Positions 50,972-59,605 are shown, counted from the stretch's first letter. The stretch is 64,000 nt of DNA from Haloferax marinum (GCF_009674625.1 NZ_WKJQ01000001.1:682001-746000), one strand, 5' to 3'. Notes: generated from the sequence alone by a model not told the origin. Translations and numbers: made by a program.

Positions 50972-51325
50972 TCAGTATTCCTCGTAGGCGAGGTTCATCA
51001 GCCACTGCGAGAAGGCGTTACTGTTCGCGTTGATCTCTTCTTCCCCGATGAACGGCGAGAGCATGTCGCCGGCCATGAGCATCGAAAACTGCAGGTCGCG
51101 GGCGGCGGGTTCGAGGTAGTAGGTGGTGTGCCCGTTGTAGACGGCATCTGTCCGCTTGATAAGGTCGAGCGACTCCAGGACCTCGGCAATACGGCTTCCC
51201 TTGCGGGAGGAGATATCCAGTTCTTTCCAGAAGTCACTCTGATGGATGCCGCCCGACTCGCGGATGAGTTCGAGTCCCGCGCGCTCGTCGGAAGAAAGGT
51301 CGGCTTCGGCTTCGCTCGCGCTCAT
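50972..51325 (-). CDS. Winged-helix transcriptional regulator
   Basis: A 117-residue regulator starting at ATG 51325 (MSASEAEADLSSDERAG). The helix-turn-helix is LELIRESGGIHQSDFWKELDISSRKGSRIAEVLESLDLIKRTDAVYNGHTTYYL, close to Lrp/MarR-like archaeal regulators. The end (FSMLMAGDMLSPFIGEEEINANSNAFSQWLMNLAYEEY) is helical and conserved-looking. The TATA-like CATTAAACC about 26 nt upstream lies inside the 3' end of the next gene. Target genes unknown. Confidence 0.82.
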   Translation of the reverse strand: MSASEAEADLSSDERAGLELIRESGGIHQSDFWKELDISSRKGSRIAEVLESLDLIKRTDAVYNGHTTYYLEPAARDLQFSMLMAGDMLSPFIGEEEINANSNAFSQWLMNLAYEEY

Positions 51326-51350
51326 ACAATCTACACGTCGGGCGAGTGGT

Positions 51351-52103
51351 TTAATGCTGACGTTCGACCGGTTCGAAGGCGGTCTGACACGGCGACCCAT
51401 CGGCAAACTCGTACGACGAGTTCTCGGGTCCGAGCGTGATGAGCGACGACGAACGCGTCCCGAACCGACCCTCGGGGTCGTGGACGCAGACGCCGAAGTC
51501 GTGGTCACCGAGCGCGTCGGCCGCCCGCTTCCGCCACGTCACCATCGACTCACTCGGTTCTGGTTGGAGTGCTTCCCAGAGTCGTCGGGCGTTGTCGGCT
51601 TGCTGTTCGCCTCGCTCTGGATGGGTGGCAGGAACGAACCACGAGTCGTGCGTGCCGACGTTGACGACGACGTGGACGCCGGGGTCGAGGTTCTGCACCG
51701 ACACGCTGCCGTCCCACTCGAAGAAAATCGCCGCGTTCCTGTCCGCGATGACGAGGTTGAACCCGTCGTAGGTGTACTCGTCTACCGAGTGTTCGACGAA
51801 CCGCGCGGCGTCTTCGGCCGTCTCGTAGCGGAGGGCATCGCGGACGAGGTGCCCCCGAGAGCGCTCGCCGCCGCCTTCGACTTCGACCCAGCGGTTCGTG
51901 ATGCCGACGAAGACGCCGGCGTCGTTGTAGCCGACCCACGTGCCACCCGCCTCAGAGTCGCGCGGAGCGACGATTGCAGGACCATCGCCGTTCTCCCACC
52001 GCTGTGGCGGCTCGGCGGGCCTATCGAGTAGCTCGTCGCGGTTGGCGGCGACGACGACGGGCGCGTCGTCGAACACCTGCCACGCGAGGATGAGTGTACA
52101 CAC
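51351..52103 (-). CDS. NRDE/TANGO2-family protein
   Basis: A 250-residue protein of the NRDE (TANGO2) family. The family name motif is seen in VVVAANRDELLDRPAEPP, preceded by MCTLILAW with Cys2 as possible N-terminal nucleophile after Met removal. Other blocks: GGTWVGYNDAGVFVGITNR, RSRGHLVRDAL, SSSLITL. Eukaryotic TANGO2 and bacterial relatives are tied to heme handling, but the biochemical role is unsettled. Confidence 0.88.
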   Translation of the reverse strand: MCTLILAWQVFDDAPVVVAANRDELLDRPAEPPQRWENGDGPAIVAPRDSEAGGTWVGYNDAGVFVGITNRWVEVEGGGERSRGHLVRDALRYETAEDAARFVEHSVDEYTYDGFNLVIADRNAAIFFEWDGSVSVQNLDPGVHVVVNVGTHDSWFVPATHPERGEQQADNARRLWEALQPEPSESMVTWRKRAADALGDHDFGVCVHDPEGRFGTRSSSLITLGPENSSYEFADGSPCQTAFEPVERQH

Positions 52104-52154
52104 GGACGGAGGTAGGACTCACTCGGTCAAAAACCTCCGGAGGAACGCGACGGA

Positions 52155-54602
52155 CTACTCGCAGTCTTCGAACCGACTCGGGTCGCGCGACGCCAGCGCG
52201 ACGTTCACGGCCGCGACATTTTCGGGGACGTCGTGGACGCGGACGATATCTGCACCACGGTCGGCGGCGATGGCCGTCCCGGCGATGGTCGCCGCGAGGT
52301 TGTCTCCGGTCTGCTCGCCGACCAGCGAGAACATCGACTTGTGCGAGTGGCCGACGAGGATGGGACACCCGAGCGCCGACAACTCGTCCACACGGCCGAG
52401 CAGTTCGAAGTTCTCTGCCTTCGACTTCCCGAATCCGAGGCCGGGGTCGACGATGACGTTGTGACGCGGGATGCCCGCCTTCTCGGCGAGGAGGATTCGT
52501 TCTCCGAGTTCGTCGACGACGTCTTCGACCACGTCGTCGTAGTCGATTTCTTTGTCCGGAATCACCGGCGCGTCGATGCTGTGCATCACGATGACCGGCA
52601 CGTCGCGTTCGGCGGCGAGGAAGCGCATCTGCGGGTCTTCGAGGCCGGTCACGTCGTTGAGGATATCGGCACCGGCGTCGAGGGCCGCTTCGGCGACGGC
52701 GGCTTTTCGAGTATCGACCGAGACGAGTGTGTCGAGGTCTGCGAGTGCCTCGATGACCGGTGTGACGCGACGAATCTCCTCGTCGAGAGGGACCTCTTCT
52801 GCACCGGGGCGAGTGCTCTCGCCGCCCACGTCGATGATATCGACACCTGCTTCGACCATCGCCTGTGCCTGTGAGACGGCGGCGTCGACGTCGTAGAACT
52901 GGCCGCCGTCGTGGAAACTGTCCGGCGTGACGTTGAGAATCCCCATGACTGCGGTGCCGTCTTCCCAGGGGTAGCCGTGTGACTCTGCGTCGGCGTCGGG
53001 TTCGAGACTGCTTCGAATCTCGGTCGCGAGTTCCGGAAGCGCGTTCGGGCGGTCCGCCAGCGACGAGGTCAGTTTATCCAACTGCGCAACCGTCCCCATC
53101 ATGACGATATCGACGAGTTCGCCGCCGGAGTCGTGGCCAGAGACTGCGCACTCACCACCGATGGCGAGCAGTTCCTCCCGAATCGTCTGTGCTTGCCGTT
53201 TCTGCACTCGGGTGCGAATCGTCCGGTGGACGCCGCTTTTCGCACTCTCGGTATCCGACACTGGGACGTTGGCCCGTTCGAGCGTCGCCTGTGCGTCTGC
53301 AACCGTTCGGTTCGTCTTCGGAATCAGCGCTCTCGTCCACGTCGTCCGCGCTTCGGCGACGACGTAGAGCGACCCCACGACGAGGACGCAATCGTCGGCG
53401 TCGGCACGAGCGTGAGCGTCTGCCAACGCGGACGCGACCGCGCTCCCCGTCCGAACGTCGGGGATTCCCGCGTTCTCGAAGACTGCAGAGAGTATCTCCG
53501 GGTCTTCGGCCCGCGAGATGTCTGCGTGACAGGTGACGACCGACGCGACGTCCGGGAGTGCCTCGACCATCTCGTGGTGGTCTTTGTCGTGCATCGCGCC
53601 GTAGACGAGGTGTAAGTCGTCGTCGTCGAACTCGTCGAGGACGGTCGCGACCTGCCTGCAGGCGTCGGGGTTGTGCGCGCCGTCGAGGACGACCATCGGG
53701 TCGGTCGACATGACCTCGAACCGCCCCGGCCAGTGGGCGTTCCGCAGGCCGCGACGAATCGCCTCGGCAGAGATGTCGGGGAGGACCTGCCGAGCCAACG
53801 CGACGGCGATGCCGGCGTTTTGTGCTTGGTACGCGCCCAACAGTGGGATTCGAAGGTCGAGTTTGTCGTCGCCTGTGGCTACGGTGACGGCAGCCTCCTG
53901 ATGACTGACGCGGCCACCGTATGCAGTCCGAACGTCTGCGTCGGTGTCGGCACTGCCGACGGTCAGTACGTCGCCGACTTCGTCGCGGATGACGTCTAGT
54001 GCCTCGCCGGTCGCACCGGTTACGAGGGGGCCATCTTCCGGTGCGACGGCCGCTTTCGTCCGGGCGATTTCTTCGATGGTGTCGCCGAGGACTGCCGTGT
54101 GTTCGAGCGAGACGTTCGTGACGGCGCTCGCGACGGGAGAGACGGCGCTCGTCGCGTCGAGTTCGCCGCCCATCCCGACTTCGAGAACTGCGACGTCGAT
54201 GTCGGCCTCGGCGAAGTACCAGATGCCGAGTGCGGTCATCGTCTCGAAGAACGTCAGCGGTTCGCCCTCGGCAGCGCGTTCGACCAGATACGGTTTCGCT
54301 TCGTCTACGAATGCCGACAGCGCAGCTTTCGGAATCTTGCGCCCATCGACGCGGATGCGTTCGCGAACGTCGTCGAAGTGTGGCGACGTGTAGAGACCGA
54401 CGCGCAGACCCGCTTGGCGGAGCGTCGATTCGAGCATCCGGGCGGTGCTTCCTTTTCCGTTCGACCCTGCAACCTGCACGAACGACACGCCCTCGTGGGG
54501 GTCGCCGAGGTGAGAGAGTAACCGCTGAATCGACTCGGTCCCCGGCTTGACCTGAAATCGCCGGAGGTCGAAAAGGAAGTTCACCGCCTCGTGGTACTCC
54601 AT
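52155..54602 (-). CDS. folCP: Bifunctional dihydrofolate/folylpolyglutamate synthase - dihydropteroate synthase
   Basis: An 815-residue fusion for folate synthesis, known as FolCP in Haloferax. Residues 1-430 are FolC (Mur-ligase fold): P-loop AGSNGKGST at 45-53, LEVGMGGELDATS, and WPGRFEVM/DGAHNPDACRQV. Residues ~548-815 are FolP: GILNVTPDSF, DVGGESTRPGAEEV, DPGLGFGKSKAENF and HSHKSMF. Between them (~430-545) lies a linker domain (TNRTVADAQATLERANVPVS, IREELLAIGGECAVSGHDSGGELVDIVMMGTVAQLDKL) not part of either enzyme; it has an ACT-like or ferredoxin-like rhythm. The linkage would channel dihydropteroate to the glutamate-adding site. Confidence 0.93.
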   Translation of the reverse strand: MEYHEAVNFLFDLRRFQVKPGTESIQRLLSHLGDPHEGVSFVQVAGSNGKGSTARMLESTLRQAGLRVGLYTSPHFDDVRERIRVDGRKIPKAALSAFVDEAKPYLVERAAEGEPLTFFETMTALGIWYFAEADIDVAVLEVGMGGELDATSAVSPVASAVTNVSLEHTAVLGDTIEEIARTKAAVAPEDGPLVTGATGEALDVIRDEVGDVLTVGSADTDADVRTAYGGRVSHQEAAVTVATGDDKLDLRIPLLGAYQAQNAGIAVALARQVLPDISAEAIRRGLRNAHWPGRFEVMSTDPMVVLDGAHNPDACRQVATVLDEFDDDDLHLVYGAMHDKDHHEMVEALPDVASVVTCHADISRAEDPEILSAVFENAGIPDVRTGSAVASALADAHARADADDCVLVVGSLYVVAEARTTWTRALIPKTNRTVADAQATLERANVPVSDTESAKSGVHRTIRTRVQKRQAQTIREELLAIGGECAVSGHDSGGELVDIVMMGTVAQLDKLTSSLADRPNALPELATEIRSSLEPDADAESHGYPWEDGTAVMGILNVTPDSFHDGGQFYDVDAAVSQAQAMVEAGVDIIDVGGESTRPGAEEVPLDEEIRRVTPVIEALADLDTLVSVDTRKAAVAEAALDAGADILNDVTGLEDPQMRFLAAERDVPVIVMHSIDAPVIPDKEIDYDDVVEDVVDELGERILLAEKAGIPRHNVIVDPGLGFGKSKAENFELLGRVDELSALGCPILVGHSHKSMFSLVGEQTGDNLAATIAGTAIAADRGADIVRVHDVPENVAAVNVALASRDPSRFEDCE

Positions 54603-54674
54603 ACGCAGAAAACCCGCACGGTGGGCTTAGGCCTAACGCTCCGGGGCCACCACTCCGGAACGCTACTCGCGGCG

Positions 54675-55109
54675 TTAGTCGTCGATGTGGACGACGAGAA
54701 CAGGACGCTTCGCGTTCTCGACGACGCGTTCGGTGACGCTCCCGAGCGAGGTGAGTTTGTCGCGTCCGGTCCGACCGTGAGTTCCCATCACGACGACGTC
54801 GATACCGTGTTCGTCGGCGTACTCGAGGATGACCCGGTGGGGGACGCCCTCACGGACGGCCGTCGTCGTCTCGCACTTGCCTTTGCACTCTTCGGCACAT
54901 TCTTCGACAGCGTCGATGGCGTCGTCTCGGAGTGACTGGATGACCGCGTCCTGTTGGTCACCACCGGCAGCGAGATAGACGCGCTGGTCGACGACCGAGA
55001 GGACGTGTATCGTCGAGTCGGGGCCGGCGAGTTCGAGTGCGTGTTCGGTCGCTCGGCCTGTTCCGACACTGCCGTCGGTCGGGATGAGAATGTCTTCGTA
55101 CATACCCAT
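54675..55109 (-). CDS. Universal stress protein UspA family
   Basis: A 144-residue UspA-type protein. The start MYEDILIPTDGSVGTGRATEHALELA and the ATP-binding GTHGRTGRDKLTSLGSVTERVVENAKRPVLVV give the G-2x-G-9x-G(S/T) motif, so it should bind ATP. Start may be ATG 55109 or 55103. Cytosolic, probably dimeric. Haloarchaea carry dozens of such genes; role unknown. Confidence 0.9.
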   Translation of the reverse strand: MGMYEDILIPTDGSVGTGRATEHALELAGPDSTIHVLSVVDQRVYLAAGGDQQDAVIQSLRDDAIDAVEECAEECKGKCETTTAVREGVPHRVILEYADEHGIDVVVMGTHGRTGRDKLTSLGSVTERVVENAKRPVLVVHIDD

Positions 55110-55176
55110 ACCATCTGCACGCCGACACTTGAAGCATCCCGTCGATTTTGGTTCGTGAGAACGCTCCTGTTCCCCC

Positions 55177-55809
55177 TCAGACGAGACTGGCGAACACTGC
55201 GACCCCGAATCCGACGAGAATACCCCCCGCGAGTTGGTTCACCCGGCGGAGTAGGTCTTCTGTGACTCGGTCTCGAAACAGCGACACGCCCGTACTCAGG
55301 ACGAACCACCACGCCGCCGACCCGAGGACGACACCGCCGACCAGCGTCACCGTGTCGAGATAGTTCCCGGAAAGCCCCACACCCACACCGGCGAAGATAC
55401 CCACGAACGCGAGGATGGTGACTGGGTTCGTCAGCGTGAGGACGAACGTCGACGCGTAATCAGAGAGCAGGCCACTTTCGGACGCTTCGGCCGCCGTCGT
55501 GGCCGGCAGTGCGGTGAAGGTTTTTATCCCAAGATAGAGCAAGAACAGTCCACCACCGACGCGAATCACGGTCTGGAACGAGACGAGAAACGAGGAGATA
55601 GCGGTGAGGCCGAGGCCAGCGAGCAAGCCGTACACCCCGTCTGCAGTGGCGGCGCCGAGTCCACTGACGAACCCGGCGCGTCGTCCCCGTGAGAGCGTTC
55701 GCTGGATGCACAGTATCCCGATTGGGCCGACCGGTGCGGCGATAGAAAAGCCGAGGACGAGTCCCTGCCAGAAGAACGACAGCGGAGTCTGAGAGAACGG
55801 TGGAGTCAG
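55177..55809 (-). CDS. LysE-family exporter lacking a canonical start codon
   Basis: Six-helix LysE/RhtB-type amino-acid exporter of about 210 residues. The family N-terminus FWQGLVLGFSIAAPVGPIGILC-type sequence is intact, but reading back from it no ATG, GTG or TTG occurs before the stop at 55819-55821. The first plausible start is CTG at 55809 (TPPFSQTPLSFFWQ). A GTG at 55635 is in frame but would remove the first helix and the conserved APVGPIG motif. Further parts: SRGRRAGFVSGLGAATADGVYGLLAGLGL and LTNPVTILAFVGIFAG. Either a CTG start is used or this is an early-stage start-loss mutant; the rest of the frame is undamaged. Confidence 0.75.
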   Translation of the reverse strand: MTPPFSQTPLSFFWQGLVLGFSIAAPVGPIGILCIQRTLSRGRRAGFVSGLGAATADGVYGLLAGLGLTAISSFLVSFQTVIRVGGGLFLLYLGIKTFTALPATTAAEASESGLLSDYASTFVLTLTNPVTILAFVGIFAGVGVGLSGNYLDTVTLVGGVVLGSAAWWFVLSTGVSLFRDRVTEDLLRRVNQLAGGILVGFGVAVFASLV

Positions 55810-56032
55810 GACGTTACGTCACCTCTGCGTGGAGGCGAGGACCGAGCGGAGGATAACTGTGTGGTTTGGGCGTTAGACACAAAAGACGCGTTTCGGCCCT
55901 TAGACGCTTCCTCACCGCGTTCGGTCGTGTCTAAAGTCGCGTGAGACCCGCTTCGCTTGCCTCACTGCCTTCCGTCACTCAGCCACGAGTTCCAGGCTCT
56001 CCCTCACTCCGCTCAGTCGTGCCTGAAACACC

Positions 56033-56084
56033 GTATCCGGGTTACACCCGGCTACGAGTTTCCGTCACTAATCGTGACGGAAAC
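56033..56084. terminator. Two tandem hairpins at the purNH 3' end
   Basis: CCGGGT-TAC-ACCCGG (56037-56051) and GTTTCCGTCAC-TAATC-GTGACGGAAAC (56058-56084, 11-bp perfect arms). The second covers the last codons and stop of purNH. No strong T-tract follows on either strand, so RNA-end protection or a weak terminator is as likely as true termination. Confidence 0.45.
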
Positions 56085-57645
56085 ACCGCTGTCCAGTGAA
56101 CACCATCGCAATCCCGCGCTCGTTGCAGGCGTCGATGACCTTGTCGTCGTTGACCGACCCGCCGGGCTGGATGACCGCCTCGATACCCGCGTCCGCCGCC
56201 TTCTCGACACCGTCCGGGAACGGGAAGAACGCGTCAGAAGCCATGACGGCACCTTGGGCGTCCTTGCCTTCGGCGTGTTCTTCGGCCTTCATCGCGGCGA
56301 GTTCGACGGCATCGACGCGGGAGACCTGTCCCATCCCGACACCGACCGTCTCGGTTCCTTTGGCGAAGAGAATACCGTTGGACTTCACGTGCTTGAGGAC
56401 CTTCCACGCGAAGAGCATCGTCTCTAACTGCTCGTCCGTTGGCTCTGTCTCGGTGACGATTTCCAGGTCGTCCAGCGTCGGTGTCCAGAGGTCGCGCTCT
56501 TGAACCAGTCGGCCACCGACGAGCGCCTTCTCGGTGTACGTCTCGGTGCGCTCACCGAGTTCGCCCACGTCCAGCACGCGGAGGTTCTTCTTTTCGGTGA
56601 GAACGTCGAGTGCGTCGTCGGTGTAGCCGGGCGCGACGACGACTTCCTTGAACGAGTCGATAATCAACTCTGCAGTCTCGGCGTCACACTCGCGGTTGAG
56701 GGCGACGATACCGCCGAAGGCGCTCATCGGGTCCGTCGCGAGCGCGTCGGCATAGGCCTCTGCGAGCGTGTCGGCCGTTGCACACCCGGCCGGGTTCGTG
56801 TGCTTGATGACCGCGGCCGCGGGTTCGTCGAACTCCTTGATGATGTTGAGCGCGCCGTCTGCGTCGTTGTAGTTGTTGTACGACAGACCCTTCGCACCCT
56901 CGTTGAGTTGGGCCGCGCCGACGACGGACGCCTCGTCACAGGTTTCGTCGACGTAGACGGCGGCGTCCTGGTGTGGGTTCTCGCCGTATCGAAGTGTGTC
57001 GTAGCGGTCTTCGGAGGTGACGCGACGCTCGGGGAGTCCAGCGTCTTCGTCGCCGTCGATGGTGACGCCGTCGTCGTCGACGGTGACTCGTCCTTCGGCG
57101 AACCAGCGGACTGCACGCGGGTAGGCCTTGAACTCGGCGTCGTAGAGGACGCGCGATTTCAGGTCGTCTTCGTCGTCGCCCTCGTAGACTGGGACGGCCT
57201 CTTGGGTGACGATTGGGCCGGCGTCGACTTCTTCGTCGACGACGTGGACCGTACACCCCGTCATCTTCACGCCGGCGTCGAGGACCTGCTCGTGGGCGTC
57301 CATTCCAGGGAATGCGGGGAGGAGCGACGGGTGGACGTTGAGCGTCGTCGGCGTCGCGTCGAGGAACGTCGAGGTGAGGACGCGCATGTAGCCATCCAGG
57401 CAGACGATGTCGAACTCGTACCCCGAGAGGGCGTCGAGGATGCGTTCTTCGTGCGACTCGCGCGACTCGTCGTCGCCACGTTCGACGACTTCTGTCGGGA
57501 TGTCGTGTTCCGACGCCCAGTCGAGAATCGGGGCGTCAGCGTGATTCGAGACGACGACGCCGAGTTCCGCCCCGCCGGGGGAGCGGTCGGCGATGTTGCG
57601 CAGGTTTCGTCCACGGTTGCTCGCGAGACCGGCGATGGTGACCAT
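56068..57645 (-). CDS. purNH: PurN-PurH fusion: GAR formyltransferase and AICAR formyltransferase
   Basis: A 525-residue fusion. Residues 1-200 are PurN-like: VTIAGLASNRGRNLRNI, LTSTFLDATPTTLNVHPSLLPAFPGMDAH with the catalytic Asn-His, and HVVDEEVDAGPIVTQ. Residues ~210-525 are the PurH formyltransferase domain: RYGENPHQDAAVY, AAVIKHTNPAGCA with the Lys-His pair, DPMSAFGGIVALN, QVSRVDAVELA, DAFFPFPDGVE and IQPGGSVND. The IMP cyclohydrolase half of bacterial PurH is missing; archaea use a separate PurO. Start ATG 57645 matches the PurN start. It is divergent from purB and shares its control region. Confidence 0.92.
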   Translation of the reverse strand: MVTIAGLASNRGRNLRNIADRSPGGAELGVVVSNHADAPILDWASEHDIPTEVVERGDDESRESHEERILDALSGYEFDIVCLDGYMRVLTSTFLDATPTTLNVHPSLLPAFPGMDAHEQVLDAGVKMTGCTVHVVDEEVDAGPIVTQEAVPVYEGDDEDDLKSRVLYDAEFKAYPRAVRWFAEGRVTVDDDGVTIDGDEDAGLPERRVTSEDRYDTLRYGENPHQDAAVYVDETCDEASVVGAAQLNEGAKGLSYNNYNDADGALNIIKEFDEPAAAVIKHTNPAGCATADTLAEAYADALATDPMSAFGGIVALNRECDAETAELIIDSFKEVVVAPGYTDDALDVLTEKKNLRVLDVGELGERTETYTEKALVGGRLVQERDLWTPTLDDLEIVTETEPTDEQLETMLFAWKVLKHVKSNGILFAKGTETVGVGMGQVSRVDAVELAAMKAEEHAEGKDAQGAVMASDAFFPFPDGVEKAADAGIEAVIQPGGSVNDDKVIDACNERGIAMVFTGQRCFRHD

Positions 57646-57695
57646 GTGGAGTGGGCGTACCGCGGGCCTCAAAGTGGTTGCGGTCTTCGCCACCG

Positions 57696-57718
57696 AGATA
57701 TACTCGTTCTTGTATACT
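57696..57718. promoter_or_regulatory. Candidate purine operator between purNH and purB
   Basis: On the reverse strand the site reads GTATACAAGAACGAGTAT with one more base matching on each side, against GTATACACGAACGTGTAT before purA. The centre is an imperfect palindrome (TATAC, 8 bp, GTATA on the plus strand). It sits about 50-70 bp upstream of purNH's start and about 85 bp upstream of the purB TATA box (GTTTAAC, 57804-57810), so it could act on both genes. Confidence 0.5.
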
Positions 57719-57834
57719 CTGGCGTGAGTGATGGGCGAGGGGCACACCACATATCCACACACTTGCTTATTTTTGGACTTTCGGACGGACGCGAACCCCC
57801 GGCGTTTAACCCATCCCACCGAGACGACTCAGTC

Positions 57835-59223
57835 ATGACCGACGCCGACCGGAACGACCCGCTGTACGCGGTGTCACCGCTCGACGGGCGTTACGCCTCT
57901 CGAACCGCACCACTCGCACCACACGTGAGTGAGGCCGCACTCATGCGTGCTCGCGTGCAGGTAGAAGCCGAATACCTCGTCGCACTCGCGGACCTCGATG
58001 CGACGCCGCTCGAACTCTCCGACGCCGAGCGTGCCGACCTGCGAGCGCTCTACGAGGAGTTCGATGCCGACGACGCCGCCCTCGTGAAACGCCTCGAAGT
58101 CGAAGGCGCAGCAGGCTACACCGCGACGAACCACGACGTGAAAGCCGTCGAGTACTTCATTCGCACCGAGACGGACGACTCCATCCACCCGTGGATTCAC
58201 TTCGGACTGACCTCCGAAGACGTGAACAACCTCGCACAGCGCCTGATGGTCGTCGGTGCCGTCGAGGACGTACTCGTCCCCGAACTCCGTGCGATGCGTG
58301 ACGAACTCGTCGCACTCGCACAGGAGTACCGAGACGTGCCGATGCTCGCACGCACCCACGGGCAACCCGCGACGCCGACGACGTTCGGAAAGGAGATGGC
58401 CGTCTACGCCTCCCGTCTCGGACGGGCGCTTGCTCGCGTGGAGGCGGCCACCGACGACCTCGCCGGCAAACTCGCCGGGGCGTCTGGCACCTACGCCGCA
58501 CACGTCGCCGCGTTCCCCGACGTGGACTGGCGCGCCTTCTCCCACGAGTTCGTCTCCTCGCTCGGCCTCGAACACGTGTCGCTCGCGACGCAGGTCAACC
58601 CCTGTGACGACCTCGCGGCGCTGTTCGACGCCTTCCGTGGTGCCAACAACGTCATCGTCGATATGGACCGCGACATGTGGCTCTACGTCTCGGACCGCTA
58701 TCTCGGCCAAGAGACCGTCGAGGGTGAGACCGGGTCCTCGACCATGCCGCACAAGGTCAACCCCATCGACTTCGAGAACTCCGAAGGAAACCTCTCGAAA
58801 GCGAACGCCGACCTGACGTTCCTCGCGGACTACGTCACCACCTCGCGCCTCCAGCGTGACCTCTCGGATTCGACGGTCAAGCGCAACATCGGTGCCGCGT
58901 TCGCCCACTGTCTCATCGGCTACAAGAAGACCCAGACCGGCCTCGGGAAGGTCGTCCCGAACGAACACGTCATGCGCGGAGAACTGGACGACACGCCGGC
59001 CATCATCGGTGAGGCCGTCCAGACGATTCTCCGCCGCGAAGGCGACACGCAGGCCTACGAGCGTGTGAAAGAACTCACTCGTGGCCGCGAAGTGACGCTC
59101 GAAGACTTCCACGACCTCTTTTCGGACCTCGACGTGAGCGAATCGACGCGAGACGAACTCCTCGCGTTGACCCCCGCGACGTACGTCGGTCTGGCGGACG
59201 AACTCGTCGACGACATCGACTAA
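57835..59223 (+). CDS. purB: Adenylosuccinate lyase
   Basis: A 462-residue lyase that splits adenylosuccinate and SAICAR, serving both the IMP route and AMP formation. Motifs: ARTHGQPATPTTFGKEMAVYASRL with the catalytic His, the fumarase-superfamily loop GSSTMPHKVNPIDFENSEGNL with the catalytic Ser, and QRDLSDSTVKRN. TATA-like GTTTAAC is about 26 nt upstream. The last 12 coding bases, stop and the 12 bases after it occur again 45 bp downstream. Confidence 0.95.
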   Translation: MTDADRNDPLYAVSPLDGRYASRTAPLAPHVSEAALMRARVQVEAEYLVALADLDATPLELSDAERADLRALYEEFDADDAALVKRLEVEGAAGYTATNHDVKAVEYFIRTETDDSIHPWIHFGLTSEDVNNLAQRLMVVGAVEDVLVPELRAMRDELVALAQEYRDVPMLARTHGQPATPTTFGKEMAVYASRLGRALARVEAATDDLAGKLAGASGTYAAHVAAFPDVDWRAFSHEFVSSLGLEHVSLATQVNPCDDLAALFDAFRGANNVIVDMDRDMWLYVSDRYLGQETVEGETGSSTMPHKVNPIDFENSEGNLSKANADLTFLADYVTTSRLQRDLSDSTVKRNIGAAFAHCLIGYKKTQTGLGKVVPNEHVMRGELDDTPAIIGEAVQTILRREGDTQAYERVKELTRGREVTLEDFHDLFSDLDVSESTRDELLALTPATYVGLADELVDDID

Positions 59224-59277
59224 CTTCGGTCGTCTGGCCGTCAGTCGTTGCCTGACGACATCGACTAACTTCGGTCG
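59209..59277 (+). repeat. Duplicated purB tail
   Basis: A 24-bp sequence made of GACGACATCGAC, the TAA stop and CTTCGGTCG occurs at 59209-59232 and again at 59254-59277. The offset of 45 bp keeps frame, so a read-through product would again end in DDID and stop. Confidence 0.85.
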
Positions 59278-59395
59278 CCACTCCAGCAGTCACTGTTTCC
59301 GGTATCGAGTCCCAGAACACGTCGGTCACAGTGCTGTTTTCGTGGACTCCTTCACCGACGAGTCACGACGCTCACCGAGAGAGTGATGTCAGGAA

Positions 59396-59445
59396 AATGC
59401 CGGCGTCGGAGGCCACGGGCACGGGAGTGGCCGCCATGCGGCATT
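59396..59445. other. Nested inverted repeat (candidate RNA structure)
   Basis: AATGCCG (59396-59402) pairs with CGGCATT (59439-59445); inside it GGCCAC (59411-59416) pairs with GTGGCC (59427-59432) around a 10-nt loop. Could be a structured 3' element, a small RNA or an operator. No T-tract follows. Confidence 0.45.
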
Positions 59446-59556
59446 GGCACGGGTCGGTGAACGTCGACACGGATGGGCTGGATAGGCTGGTCCGTTCGTG
59501 ACGGTTCGTCATGGGCTGGTCAGACGACGCATGACGCTCACCGTGGATAAATTATT

Positions 59557-59572
59557 TACTCAGCATAGAATA
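59557..59572 (+). promoter_or_regulatory. TrmB-like site before gdh
   Basis: TACT-CAGCATA-GAATA fits the haloarchaeal TrmB motif TACT-N7-8-GAGTA with one mismatch. It is about 35-50 nt before the gdh start, upstream of or overlapping the likely basal promoter. Confidence 0.4.
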
Positions 59573-59605
59573 AGTCTTTTGGTGGGGTGGTGCATTGGTG
59601 GGGAT

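Larger units (their letters stand above)
59224..59605. other. 382-bp gap between purB and gdh
   Basis: No protein gene is supported. It holds the duplicated purB tail, a nested inverted repeat (59396-59445), and AT-rich promoter DNA before gdh with a TrmB-like site (59557-59572). Confidence 0.7.

Noticed and set aside
56500-59223. A 907-codon plus-strand frame ending at the purB stop
   Set aside because: Only the last 462 codons (from 57835) are PurB. The first 445 lie antisense to purNH and have the composition of a reverse-strand shadow.
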